Shown one piece after another: positions 52,624 to 60,769 of a stretch of DNA of 64,000 nucleotides. Location: contig NZ_LIWB01000004.1 of the NCBI RefSeq assembly GCF_001905725.1, positions 372,001 through 436,000 on the forward strand. The letters run 5' to 3'. The stretch is from Streptomyces sp. CB02400. Its GTDB lineage: Bacteria > Actinomycetota > Actinomycetes > Streptomycetales > Streptomycetaceae. The position numbers were made by a program, and so were the translations under genes. Under the pieces are notes generated by a model that searched no databases, had not been told where the DNA came from, and was given only the letters and a program-made list of their open reading frames with translations. The first letter of the stretch is position 1, and every line of letters begins with the position of its first letter.

Positions 52624-53823
52624 ATGACGTTCAATCCGCTGGAGCAGCGGGGCATCCCGCTGGACCGCCAGTTGCGCAGCTGGCGTGAGCTGAACGTGGA
52701 TCCGATCGACCCGGACCACTGCGACCCGTACACCCGGTGCCGGATCATCACGATGAACGGGATCGAGGTGGAGGCGATCCTGTTCAGCCACCAGCTCGCC
52801 CGGCACACGGTCGATCCCGAGATCAAGCGGCAGCTGGCGCGGGTGCGCTACATCGAGGCGCAGCAGCAGAAGGTCGTGAACTGGCTGCTCCCCGGTGTCT
52901 CCTCGGTGCTGGAGACGACGATCGCGTACGAGCAGGTGGCGGTGGACCTGACGGCGTGGGTGGCCCGGATGGAGCCGGACCCGTACCTGAAGCAGGCGTA
53001 CCAGTTCGGTGTGCTGGAGGACTTCGACCATCTGTACCGGTACGCGAACCTGTACGAGATGATCGAGCACCGCAAGGCGGAGTCGATCGTCGACGGCCTG
53101 ACCGAGGTCATGCCCGGACGACCCACCCGGTTCCACCACCGCGATCCGGTCGACAACGTCCGCGACCCCTACGCCAAGGACGAGACGAACCCGCTGTCCA
53201 AGCTGCACGCGCTGACGATCATGTCGGCGGAGCAGCAGACCATGAACTTCTACATGAACACCGGCCCCACCTACATGGAGCCGATCGCCCGCCAGCTCTA
53301 CCAGGAGATCGGGCTGATCGAGGAGGAGCACGTCACCCACTACGAGTCCCTCGTGGACCCGGGCGAGACGTGGTGGGAGCAGCTCGTCAACCACGAGTAC
53401 AACGAGTGCTACCTCTACCACTCCTTCATGGAGCAGGAGAGCGACCCCAAGGTCAAGGCGATCTGGGAGCTGCACCTGAACATGGAGCTGGAGCACCTGC
53501 ACGCCGCCTGCGACCTCATGCGCCGCCACGACGGCCGCGATCCCGCCTCCGTGCTCGCACCCGAGCTGCCCAACGTGCTCACCTTCGAGCCGAACAAGGG
53601 CTACCTGCGCGAGCTGCTGGACACCCAGATGGACCTCACGACACTGGGCGCCGGCTACGTGCGTGAGGCGCACGAGCGGTTCGAGCAGATGCAGGAGCGG
53701 ATCCACGGCGGCGAGGCACCCCCCAGCGACCGGGTGATCCACGAGCACCAGGACATGTTCGGCCGCGAGTACCGCGTCCAGACCGAGGGCGAGCACCCCG
53801 ACCCCTCCCAGCGCGAGAAGTAG
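52624..53823 (+). CDS. ferritin-like di-metal protein, function unknown
   Basis: This 399-residue protein starts at ATG 52624 after AGGAGGCACC. It is nearly all helical with paired carboxylate/His signatures of a duplicated ferritin-like fold: YIEAQQQKVVNWL, IAYEQVAVDLTAW, LEDFDHLYRYANLYEM in the first half and MSAEQQTMNFY, IEEEHVTHYESL, YNECYLYHSFMEQE, MELEHLHAACDLM in the second. It resembles actinobacterial conserved proteins rather than canonical manganese catalase. An oxygen- or peroxide-handling dimetal site is likely but unproven. It is followed by a hemerythrin gene 10 bases downstream. Confidence 0.8.
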   Translation: MTFNPLEQRGIPLDRQLRSWRELNVDPIDPDHCDPYTRCRIITMNGIEVEAILFSHQLARHTVDPEIKRQLARVRYIEAQQQKVVNWLLPGVSSVLETTIAYEQVAVDLTAWVARMEPDPYLKQAYQFGVLEDFDHLYRYANLYEMIEHRKAESIVDGLTEVMPGRPTRFHHRDPVDNVRDPYAKDETNPLSKLHALTIMSAEQQTMNFYMNTGPTYMEPIARQLYQEIGLIEEEHVTHYESLVDPGETWWEQLVNHEYNECYLYHSFMEQESDPKVKAIWELHLNMELEHLHAACDLMRRHDGRDPASVLAPELPNVLTFEPNKGYLRELLDTQMDLTTLGAGYVREAHERFEQMQERIHGGEAPPSDRVIHEHQDMFGREYRVQTEGEHPDPSQREK

Positions 53824-53833
53824 GGAGGCCTCG

Positions 53834-54421
53834 ATGTCCGAGCTGAAGACCCCGCACGCCGGGGACGACCTGGCCAAGGACGACGACGTCGTCTCCCTGC
53901 TGATGCGCCAGCACGGCGACATCCGCAACCTCTTCGACGAGGTCGAGGCCACCAGGGGTGAGGAACGCCGCGACGCCTTCCGCCGCCTGGTGCGCCTGCT
54001 GGCCGTGCACGAGACCGCCGAGGAAGAGGTCGTCCACCCCTTCGCCCGCAAGGGTTTCCCTGGTGGCGAGCAGGTCGTGAAGGACCGTCTCGCCGAGGAG
54101 AAGGCCGCCAAGGAGACACTGGCCGCCCTCGACGAACTGGACACCGACGATCCGAAGTTCATGCCCCAGCTGCTGAAGCTGCGCAAGGACGTCCAGGAGC
54201 ACGCGCGGGCCGAGGAACGCTACGAGTTCACCCACATCCGCCGCAGCACCGACGTCACCGGCCTCGCCGCGATGGCCAAGGCGATCAAGGCCGCCGAGGC
54301 GATGGCACCCACCCGCCCCCACCCGGGCGTCGAGTCCGGGGCGAAGAACATGGCCCTGGGACCCGTCGCCGCCCTCATGGACCGCACCAAGGACACCGTC
54401 CGCAAAGCCATGGGCAAGTAG
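53834..54421 (+). CDS. hemerythrin HHE-domain protein
   Basis: This 195-residue soluble protein starts at ATG 53834 after GGGAGG. Diiron ligands appear in RQHGDIRNLFDEVE, LAVHETAEEEVVHPF and ARAEERYEFTHIR. The C-terminal APTRPHPGV and DRTKDTVRKAMGK tail is shared in outline with the 51390-52073 protein. It is in one transcript with the ferritin-like gene, ending at a strong hairpin. It is probably an iron/O2/NO stress protein. Confidence 0.9.
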   Translation: MSELKTPHAGDDLAKDDDVVSLLMRQHGDIRNLFDEVEATRGEERRDAFRRLVRLLAVHETAEEEVVHPFARKGFPGGEQVVKDRLAEEKAAKETLAALDELDTDDPKFMPQLLKLRKDVQEHARAEERYEFTHIRRSTDVTGLAAMAKAIKAAEAMAPTRPHPGVESGAKNMALGPVAALMDRTKDTVRKAMGK

Positions 54422-54440
54422 GTCCGGGACGGCCAGCCGT

Positions 54441-54473
54441 GACCGGGGCCGGGCCCATGGCCCGGCCCCGGTC
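54441..54473 (+). terminator. intrinsic terminator-type hairpin
   Basis: A GACCGGGGCCGGG / CCCGGCCCCGGTC stem lies 20 bases after the hemerythrin stop. It is also placed to serve the convergent SMR gene. Confidence 0.8.
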
Positions 54474-54548
54474 GTCCCATCGCCTCGGCAGCCTGGCTCC
54501 TCGGCGCCTCCCCGGAGTCCTGTACGCCGACCGCGTACGCTCGTGGTG

Positions 54549-54863
54549 TCAGTCCAGGAGTTCCAGTCCGACGACACAGCCCACGATTCCCGCCGGCATG
54601 GGCAGTTTGAGCGCGGTCGCCGACTCACCGCCGGTGAGCATGGAGTACGTGACCGTGAGCACGGCTCCGATGCCCACCCATACGGCTTACCCGGTGCCCA
54701 CCGGCAGAGTGCGCAGCGCATAGGCCAGGCCGATCATGCTGGCGGCCAGTCCGGCGAGGAAGACCAGCGTCGGCACGAGCCGGGAGAAGTTCCCGGATTT
54801 GCCGAGTGCGGTGGCCCACACGGCCTCCATGGCTCCGGAGACGATCAGGACGATCCATGCCAC
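54549..54863 (-). pseudogene. SMR-family multidrug efflux gene with in-frame stop
   Basis: The frame from GTG 54863 reads VAWIVLIVSGAMEAVWATAL, then TLVFLAGLAASMIGLAYALRTLPVGTG, then TAA (54687-54689). It continues in the same frame AVWVGIGAVLTVTYSML to LELLD and a normal stop at 54549. SMR proteins (QacE/SugE) have GTGYAVWVGIG here, so a Tyr codon became TAA. The essential Glu of helix 1 (GAMEAVW) is present. The full length would be 104 residues with four helices. As written it makes only the first two helices. Confidence 0.82.
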
Positions 54864-54900
54864 GGTCTGTGCCTTCGGGTCGACGGGGACGGTGGGCGGG

Positions 54901-55812
54901 TCAGTCGGTGGTGGTGATGCCGCCGGTGACGGCGATGATCTCCCCCACGGTGAAGCTGGAGTCGGCGTCGGAGGCCAGGTACACGTACACCGGCGCGATC
55001 TCCTCCGGCTGCGCGACACGCGCGAGCGGACCTTCACTGCCCAGATGGGCGAGCCCTTCCTGCGGCATGTTCGGGTCGGCGACGTTCAGCACCGTCCAGG
55101 TGGGACCGGGCGCGACCACGTTCGCGCGGATGCCGTCCTTGGCGAGGTGCTCGGCGATGGACTTGGTGAAGTTGACCAACGCCGCCTTGGACGCCCCGTA
55201 GTCGATCATGGTGTCGCTGCCCCTGAGGGCTTCTTCCGAGGCGGTGGCGATGATCGCGTCACCCGTCTCGAGGTATGGGCGCGCGGCCTGTACCAGGTGG
55301 TAGTAGGCGTACACGTTGACCTTGAAGGACCTGTCCCAGTCCTCGAAGCTGAGCTGCGAGAGGTCGGTCTGGCTGTTCAGGTGTGCCGCGTTGTTCACCA
55401 GGATGTTCAGGCCGCCCAGCTCCTGTACCGTCCGCTCGACCGCCTCCCGGCAGAAGGAGCCGTCGGCGAGGTCGCCCGGCAGGAGCAGGCACCTCCGCCC
55501 TGCGGCCTGTACCGCGTCGCGGGTCTCATCGGCGTCCGGCTGCTCCTCGGGCAGGTACACGATGGCCACGTCCGCGCCCTCGCGCGCGTACAGCAGCGCG
55601 ACGGCGCGACCGATGCCCGAGTCACCGCCGGTGATGAGCGCGACCTTGCCGCGGAGCTTGTCCGCCGCACGGTAACGCTTCGCCTCGTAGCGCGGCCGTG
55701 GGCGCATGTCACGCTCCAGCCCCGGGGCCTGCTGCCGCTGCTTGGGGTAGGGCGGCTTCGGCTCGGCGCCGTTCTGCGGGTCGGCGCTTTCGGTCCTGCC
55801 GTTGTCCTGCAT
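54901..55812 (-). CDS. SDR-family oxidoreductase (YghA/general-stress type)
   Basis: This 303-residue short-chain dehydrogenase has a 50-residue N-terminal extension. The cofactor loop is TGGDSGIGRA, the structural motif is NNAA, and the catalytic Ser/Tyr/Lys lie in TASEEALRG and YGASKAAL. The extended N-terminus (LERDMRPRPRYEAKRYRAAD) is typical of the YghA/GSP39 group linked to stress. It starts at ATG 55812 after AGGAGG. The SMR gene is downstream on the same strand. The substrate is unknown. Confidence 0.92.
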   Translation of the reverse strand: MQDNGRTESADPQNGAEPKPPYPKQRQQAPGLERDMRPRPRYEAKRYRAADKLRGKVALITGGDSGIGRAVALLYAREGADVAIVYLPEEQPDADETRDAVQAAGRRCLLLPGDLADGSFCREAVERTVQELGGLNILVNNAAHLNSQTDLSQLSFEDWDRSFKVNVYAYYHLVQAARPYLETGDAIIATASEEALRGSDTMIDYGASKAALVNFTKSIAEHLAKDGIRANVVAPGPTWTVLNVADPNMPQEGLAHLGSEGPLARVAQPEEIAPVYVYLASDADSSFTVGEIIAVTGGITTTD

Positions 55813-56000
55813 GTTCGTGAGCCTCCTGAGGACGTGGGTCGCGCTCGGCAGTCAGGTATCCCACGGGCGGTCCCGCACACCCCCGGCCAGGCCCGATGAC
55901 TGTCCGGGGCGCGGCCGCCACAGGTCGGACCCCGAGTCCTGACCGCGAACCCCCGTGCCCCTGTGGGGGCGGATCACCGCTCTGCCCGGCCGGCGACCCG

Positions 56001-56198
56001 GTCCAGGGCGAGGCCGTGACCATCGGCGCCGACGACGACGTGGAGGAGATCCCGCGGACCATGACGGAGCACAAGGTGCGCCGCCTGCCGGTGATCGACG
56101 GGCACGGCCTGGTCGGCGTGGTCGCCCAGGCCGGCGTAGCCCGCTCCCTGCCCGGCCCCGAGGTCGGCGACCTGCTCCGGGCCCCGTCCACCGGCTGA
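56001..56198 (+). pseudogene. CBS-domain protein fragment
   Basis: The end of a CBS domain is readable: VTIGADDDVEEIPRTMTEH, then KVRRLPVIDGHGLVGVVAQA and a GDLL tail, ending at 56198. The first CBS motif and N-terminus are absent, and the preceding in-frame sequence is Pro/Gly-rich. Full-length relatives are about 130-150 residues, so this is a 5'-truncated remnant. Confidence 0.65.
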
Positions 56199-56325
56199 GC
56201 TCGACACCGGCCTCCGGACCTCCTGGCCGCCGGGTGCGGGAACACACCGGATTGGCGGGCCCGGGCCCGGGGCACACGGGTCGGTGTATGACCCACGCGA
56301 GCGATGGTGACGAGGGAGGCTCCCG

Positions 56326-56553
56326 ATGCTCTTGGCACACCCCGTCGTGCTGAAGAACCTCATCGAGCAGTACGAGACGCTGCGCGCCCTGCGCGCCGAA
56401 GACGGCGCCGAGGAGGCGCGTCGGCGTATGGAGGACGTCGCTCACACGCTGTGCGTGTCGACCGGGACCAGCGACGTTGACGCCGCCCTCGTCGCCGCCC
56501 GCCACCGGCTGCCCGGAGCGCGTACCGAAGACGACTCCCTTCTGGCCATCTGA
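56326..56553 (+). CDS. DUF5133 family protein
   Basis: This 75-residue protein starts at ATG 56326 after GGGAGGCTCCCG. The typical Streptomyces DUF5133 pattern is complete: LLAHPVVLKNLIEQYETLRA, RRRMEDVAHTLCVSTGT, VDAALVAARHRL. It is small, helical and probably cytoplasmic. No function is established. It is followed 27 bases later by a DUF6098 gene. Confidence 0.85.
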   Translation: MLLAHPVVLKNLIEQYETLRALRAEDGAEEARRRMEDVAHTLCVSTGTSDVDAALVAARHRLPGARTEDDSLLAI

Positions 56554-56580
56554 CTGCCCCCGGCATCGCCCCACCACACC

Positions 56581-57084
56581 ATGACCAAGACCGTCGACCT
56601 GCCGACGTTCAGCAGCCTCGATGAGCTCACCCGGCTCATCACCCGCCGCCGCGGCCTCTACGTGCGCTGGTCCCGCGGGCCGCAACGCGACCTGCCGAAG
56701 ACGAGCAGTACGGACGACCTGACCGGGATCAAGCTGCCGGGCCTGTCGGCCAGCCCGCTGGACCTCGAAGACTGGTGGGGCGAGCGACCCGTGCGCGTCT
56801 GGGTCGCCCGCCGACTGTACGACTACTGCCACCTGCCGCACGTCAAGGACGCCCGCACCCGACCCTGGGTCCTGCACGGCTCCGAGACAGCCCGCGGGCC
56901 GGACAACGAACCACTGGTGACGGAGATCGAACCCCTCGGCTGGATCGCCGACCAGGTGATCACGGACGCCTGCCGCATCATCACCGAACAGCCCGGGCGC
57001 TGGGGTCCGCTCGAACGGGACGAGCCTCCTGAGCGGCTCTCGCCATCCCCAGGGCGGTCGCCGAGGTGGGACGACCGCCGGTGA
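56581..57084 (+). CDS. DUF6098 family protein
   Basis: This 167-residue soluble protein starts at ATG 56581. It is recognised by LTRLITRRRGLYVRWSRGP, DDLTGIKLPGLSASPLDLE, WWGERPVRVWVARRLYDY and a WVLHGSETARGPDNEPLV segment. The family is widespread in Streptomyces stress regions (memory), but the function is unknown. The C-terminal 20 residues are Pro/Ser/Arg-rich. It is co-directional with DUF5133. Confidence 0.82.
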   Translation: MTKTVDLPTFSSLDELTRLITRRRGLYVRWSRGPQRDLPKTSSTDDLTGIKLPGLSASPLDLEDWWGERPVRVWVARRLYDYCHLPHVKDARTRPWVLHGSETARGPDNEPLVTEIEPLGWIADQVITDACRIITEQPGRWGPLERDEPPERLSPSPGRSPRWDDRR

Positions 57085-57097
57085 CCCTCCGGCGGCG

Positions 57098-57535
57098 TCA
57101 CCGCCTCCGGGCCCGGTCGCGAGGCACGGGGCCGACGTCCACCTGTCGGCCGGTGCGGACCGCGGCGTGGCGCTGTCCCGGGCCGGGACCCGAACGGGCG
57201 GCCAAGGCGTCGGCGACGGCACCGGTCGCGAAGGCGTACACCGTCTTGTGCAGCAGGTCGACGACCAGTTCACGACGCGGCCAGGTCTGGGGCGGGGCAC
57301 CGACACCGGTGGCGTTCTCCAGGATCTGGTCACTGGTGACGCGGACGACGGCGAACTTCCCCGACGACCAGGGCCCGCGCAGCCCGGCGTGCGCCATCAC
57401 CGACCGCAGCACGCCGAGGAGGGCACCCTGCCCCACGTGCATGGCCAGGTTCACCGGCACGGGCTGACGACCGGGATGCTCCCGCATGCCGGTCAGACGT
57501 TCCAAGGTGCGGGCGGGCACGTGGGAGTCACGGCG
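57098..57535 (-). pseudogene. truncated second copy of the 48128-48658 gene
   Basis: 57161-57535 repeats codons from about RDSHVPARTLERLTG to PGPGQRHAA of the intact gene with one base change, then runs into different C-terminal codons (RTGRQVDVGP) to a stop at 57098. The first 30 or so codons with the membrane anchor are missing because the repeat is cut at 57535 by IS3-like sequence. It is not expected to be functional. Confidence 0.8.
57161..57535. repeat. 375-bp direct repeat, copy 2
   Basis: It matches 48188-48562 with one mismatch. Same-strand copies could recombine and delete the 9 kb between them. Confidence 0.92.
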
Positions 57536-57540
57536 AGGCG

Positions 57541-57640
57541 GTGGTTCACAAGCGCGTCGCCCGGATCATGCAGACGATCGAGCCGGCCGGGCCCCGCCTG
57601 CGCCGCAGGCACCGGGTGGGTCCCCCGCGCGTCGGCACAC
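57541..57640 (+). pseudogene. IS3-family transposase (orfB) fragment
   Basis: VVHKRVARIMQTIEPAG followed by RLRRRHRV matches the helix-turn-helix-like stretch before the integrase core of IS3 orfB (usually VNHKRV.RLMR..GL.G..RRRR). Only about 30 codons are readable. It begins a few bases after the duplicated segment stops, suggesting that IS activity made the break. Confidence 0.55.
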
Positions 57641-57754
57641 CGAAGGGCTCCCCTTCGACGGAGCCGGGGCCGGCCCGCGGATCCGACGCCCGGCCGGGGC
57701 CCGGCTCGCTTCCGATGCGCGTCCCGGCCGATCCGGCGGGCTTCGCGTCGGACC

Positions 57755-58123
57755 TCAGCGCCGGGCCAGTGCCAGCACGCTCAGGCCGAACATCAGGACG
57801 CCCAGGGGGAGGTGGACCGACGGAACGTGTGCGATGCCGAGTACGACCTGGGTCGAGGCGAGTACGAGGAAACCCGTCGCGTGCCGGACGGGTCGGGGTG
57901 AGCCGCCGCCCGGCTTCCACGCCAGGACCGCCGCGAGCAGGTACAGCATCGACGCCCCGTACATCACACGGGCTCCGACGCTGTGCAGCGTCTCGCCGTA
58001 GGCCGAGGTCAGCAGCAGTCCGGCGGAGACCGCCTGGAGGAAAATGGTCAGGGTCTGCAGGGCGATCGCGGTCCGCAGGAACGAGAAACCGCGCTCCGTG
58101 TCCGCCGTCACCTGAGTGGCCAT
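57755..58123 (-). CDS. hypothetical four-helix membrane protein
   Basis: This 122-residue protein starts at ATG 58123 (MATQVTADTERGFSFLR). It has four hydrophobic segments near ALQTLTIFLQAVSAGLLL, VMYGASMLYLLAAVLAW, FLVLASTQVVLGIAHV and LPLGVLMFGLSVLALA. It is divergent from the sigma factor gene at 58225 with 101 bases between. ECF41 sigma factors often have redox or small membrane protein neighbours that they control, so it may be a target. Confidence 0.78.
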   Translation of the reverse strand: MATQVTADTERGFSFLRTAIALQTLTIFLQAVSAGLLLTSAYGETLHSVGARVMYGASMLYLLAAVLAWKPGGGSPRPVRHATGFLVLASTQVVLGIAHVPSVHLPLGVLMFGLSVLALARR

Positions 58124-58224
58124 GTCACAGTCCCCTTTTCCGCCCTCGGGGAGGGCGAATCGATAATGGTCTCACCAGCCCGACGACGCGGGCCCGCGAA
58201 AGGTAAGGCGAGGGGGCCGAAGGC

Positions 58225-59133
58225 ATGGGGACCGTCGGGAGCGGAACGGATGCGGTAGCCGCCGAGCGGGGCCGGCTGATCAACGTCGCTTACCGGTTGC
58301 TCGGGTCGGTGACCGAGGCCGAGGACGCCGTACAGGATGCCTACGCGCGCTGGTTCGGGCTGTCACGGAGCCGGCAGGAGGAGATCCTGTCCCCCGGCGC
58401 CTGGCTGACGACGGTGACCGGACGCATCTGCCTGGATGTGCTCGGCTCGGCGCGGGCCCGCCGTGAACGCTATGTCGGCGCGTGGCTGCCCGAGCCGCTG
58501 CCCGACCGCACCGAGTGGAACCGTGAGGGCGGCACCGGCCCTGCGGACCCCGCCGACCGGATCGTCCTGGACGAGTCGGTGTCCATGGCCTTCCTCGTCG
58601 TCCTGGAGTCGATGACCCCGGCCGAGCGGGTGGCGTTCGTCCTGCACGACGTCTTCCGGTACCCGTTCGCCGAGATCGCCGACGTTCTCGGCCGGACCCC
58701 CGCGGCCTGCAAACAACTGGCGGCGTCCGCCCGGCGGCGGTTGACCGTCGCGCGCGCCGAGGTGACGGCGAGCGGCCGGGCCGACGTGGTGAGGCGCGTC
58801 AAGGAGGCGTGGGAGACCAAGGACATCTCAGCCCTCGTCGGCCTCCTCGACCCGGCCGCCGTGATGACCGCCGACGGCGGCGGCATGGTCGGTACCGTCC
58901 TGCGTCCGGTCGAGGGCGGCACGCGCATCGCCCAGTACATGGTCGCCATCGCCGACAAGGCGCCGGGGCTCGAACTCCTGGAGCGGTCGGTCAACGGGGT
59001 GCCGGGCCTGGTGGCCCAGCGTGCCGGCGTCGTCATGACCGTGGCCTCGTTCGACGTCTCCGACGGGCGCGTCACCCGGATCTGGGCGGTCCGCAACCCG
59101 GAGAAGCTGCGGCCGTGGGCGCGGGACGGCTGA
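58225..59133 (+). CDS. sigJ: ECF41-type RNA polymerase sigma factor (SigJ-like)
   Basis: This 302-residue protein starts at ATG 58225. Sigma region 2 is VAYRLLGSVTEAEDAVQDAY-like (from NVAYRLLGSV), and region 4 is VFRYPFAEIADVLGRTPAAC with its helix-turn-helix. A SnoaL-like C-terminal domain of about 110 residues carries the ECF41 motifs DGGG (MTADGGGMVG) and NPEKL (VRNPEKLRPW; consensus NPDKV/L). In this group the fused domain tunes activity instead of an anti-sigma factor. Its own promoter and the divergent membrane gene are the likely targets. Confidence 0.92.
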   Translation: MGTVGSGTDAVAAERGRLINVAYRLLGSVTEAEDAVQDAYARWFGLSRSRQEEILSPGAWLTTVTGRICLDVLGSARARRERYVGAWLPEPLPDRTEWNREGGTGPADPADRIVLDESVSMAFLVVLESMTPAERVAFVLHDVFRYPFAEIADVLGRTPAACKQLAASARRRLTVARAEVTASGRADVVRRVKEAWETKDISALVGLLDPAAVMTADGGGMVGTVLRPVEGGTRIAQYMVAIADKAPGLELLERSVNGVPGLVAQRAGVVMTVASFDVSDGRVTRIWAVRNPEKLRPWARDG

Positions 59134-59192
59134 GGCCTGTGCGTCGGTACACCGTGAATCGAAGGGATGAGCAGTTGTCGAGGGGGCCGGGA

Positions 59193-59405
59193 ATGATGGC
59201 GACGGCGGGACGCATGGCAGCGGCGGTACTGGGCACGTGGACCGCGCTGGTCCTGCTCCTGCTCGCGCCCTCGCTCCTGCCGGAGCAGTGGCACTACTAC
59301 GTCTACTCCCCGGCGAGCGTGGGCCTGTGGATGGTGGCCATGCTCGTCGCGCCCGTCGTGACCTGCGCCGTCGCCTGGCGCTGGATCAGGACGGGCGGCA
59401 GGTGA
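59193..59405 (+). CDS. small hypothetical membrane protein
   Basis: This 70-residue protein has a paired ATG at 59193/59196 after GAGGGGGCCGGGA. It has two hydrophobic segments (VLGTWTALVLLLLAPSLL and LWMVAMLVAPVVTCAVAW) separated by PEQWHYYVYSPASVG. It is 60 bases after sigJ on the same strand and may share its transcript. Function is unknown. Confidence 0.65.
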   Translation: MMATAGRMAAAVLGTWTALVLLLLAPSLLPEQWHYYVYSPASVGLWMVAMLVAPVVTCAVAWRWIRTGGR

Positions 59406-59417
59406 CGTCCGGCGCCG

Positions 59418-60245
59418 TCAGCCCAGGAAATCCATCAGCCGGTCGTTCAACTCCTTCGGCCCGGTGAGTGGCAGGGAGTGGTGGGTGGCTCCGGGGAGCA
59501 GTGCCACCTCGCCACGCGAGAGGGTCCGGCGGGCCCTGTCGGCGACCCTGGCGGCGTCGTGGGCGCGACCGCGCTTGGCGAGCAGGACCAGTACCGGCAT
59601 GCGGAGACCGGCGGCCCGGGGGCGGGTGCCGGCGATGAGTTTGCGGCCGGGGACGGTGGTGGCCAGCGCGTAGAGGCGCTGCCAGGTCTCGTCGGGGTGG
59701 GCATCCGCCGTCTCCCAGGCGAGGAAGGCGCGGGCACGGGCCCGGCTCGGGCGGATCAGGGTGGGCAGCGCGCGCAGCAGGTAGCCGGGGCGGAATCCGG
59801 CGAAGACCTGGGTGGGATCGACGAGGGCGAGGCGGTCGACCCGCTGTGGTGCGTGCAGGGCGTACCTGACGGCCAGCCAGGCGCCGTAGGAGTGCCCGCA
59901 CAGGTGCGTGCGGGCGAGCCCCAGCCCGTCCAGCAGCGCGTCCAGCCAGGCTGTCAGGTCGTCGGCGCTCTTCAACGGGGTGCCCCGGCGTTCGGTGCGG
60001 CCGGCGTCGCCCAGCAGGTCGACCGCGTGGATCCGGTACCGCCCGCCCAGGGCCGGTGCGTTGGCGAACCAGACCAGGCCGGTGGCGGATCCGCCGGGCA
60101 GCAGCACGAGCGGGCTGCCGTCCGCCGGGCCGTGCACATGGACCCGGGTGCGCCCGTACGGCGTGGCGACGTCACGCTCCTCGGTGGAGTCGGGCCAGCG
60201 GGCGCGGAGTTCGTCGTAGGCAAGGTCGAAAGCCGACAGGGACAC
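59418..60245 (-). CDS. alpha/beta hydrolase
   Basis: This is a 275-residue serine hydrolase: LLPGGSATGLVWF for the oxyanion hole, LCGHSYGAWLAVRYAL for the nucleophile, and LLPGATHHSLPL with the catalytic His. The GTG start at 60245 faces the MarR gene across 68 bases containing a palindromic operator, so the regulator at 60314 very probably controls it. The substrate is unknown; such pairs often detoxify esters or phenolics. Confidence 0.9.
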   Translation of the reverse strand: MSLSAFDLAYDELRARWPDSTEERDVATPYGRTRVHVHGPADGSPLVLLPGGSATGLVWFANAPALGGRYRIHAVDLLGDAGRTERRGTPLKSADDLTAWLDALLDGLGLARTHLCGHSYGAWLAVRYALHAPQRVDRLALVDPTQVFAGFRPGYLLRALPTLIRPSRARARAFLAWETADAHPDETWQRLYALATTVPGRKLIAGTRPRAAGLRMPVLVLLAKRGRAHDAARVADRARRTLSRGEVALLPGATHHSLPLTGPKELNDRLMDFLG

Positions 60246-60269
60246 GGGCGTTCCTCTCGCTCGGCGATA

Positions 60270-60286
60270 ATCTCGTTCAGCGAGAT
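60270..60286. promoter_or_regulatory. MarR-type palindromic operator
   Basis: ATCTCGTTCAGCGAGAT is a perfect 6-bp inverted repeat with a 5-base spacer, midway between the divergent hydrolase and MarR genes. It lies 28 bases before the MarR start, where it would overlap both promoters. Confidence 0.72.
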
Positions 60287-60313
60287 ACTATGCAAGGGTC
60301 CGAGGGAGTGTGC

Positions 60314-60769
60314 ATGGACGATCAGAGTCCGGTGATGGGGCTGGTTCACTCGCTGCGCGCGGTGACCGTGGAGTTCGACCTGCTCGGCGCCGAGTTCGCC
60401 GCGCGCCACGGGCTGCATCCCACCGATGTGCGCGCACTGATCCACCTGCTGGACGCGGCACGGGCCGGCACCCGTGCCACGCCCGGCTGGCTCGGCGAGC
60501 AACTGCGCCTGAACTCGTCCGGGACCACCGCCCTGGTGGACCGGCTGGAGCGGCTCGGATGGGTCCGGCGCAGCAGGGACACGGCCGATCGGCGACGCGT
60601 GCTGCTGGAGGTGGAGGAGGAGGCCACACGACTCGGATGGGCCTTCTTCGGGCCGGTGATCGGCGAGGTGGTGACGGCCGCGGAAGGTTTCGAGGCGGGC
60701 GAGCTGGAGACGGTGCGTCGCTTTCTGACCTCGGTGCTGGAGTCCACCCGGCGGGTGCGTTCGGCCTGA
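60314..60769 (+). CDS. MarR-family transcriptional regulator
   Basis: This 151-residue winged-helix regulator starts at ATG 60314 after GAGGGAG. It shows LHPTDVRALIHLLDAAR, the recognition region LGEQLRLNSSGTTALVDRLERLGW, and the wing RSRDTADRRRVLLEVEEE. It very likely represses itself and the divergent alpha/beta hydrolase through the operator at 60270-60286, and is released by a small ligand. Confidence 0.92.
   Translation: MDDQSPVMGLVHSLRAVTVEFDLLGAEFAARHGLHPTDVRALIHLLDAARAGTRATPGWLGEQLRLNSSGTTALVDRLERLGWVRRSRDTADRRRVLLEVEEEATRLGWAFFGPVIGEVVTAAEGFEAGELETVRRFLTSVLESTRRVRSA

Noticed and set aside
52624..53823. Naming the ferritin-like protein a manganese catalase
   Set aside because: The ferritin-like carboxylates are present, but the characteristic Mn-catalase sequence was not recognised; only the fold class is claimed.
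52216..54186. 656-codon minus-strand open frame opposite the ferritin-like and hemerythrin genes
   Set aside because: It is the complement of two well-supported plus-strand genes; its Val/Leu/Arg/Gln-rich codons are the usual GC-rich shadow.
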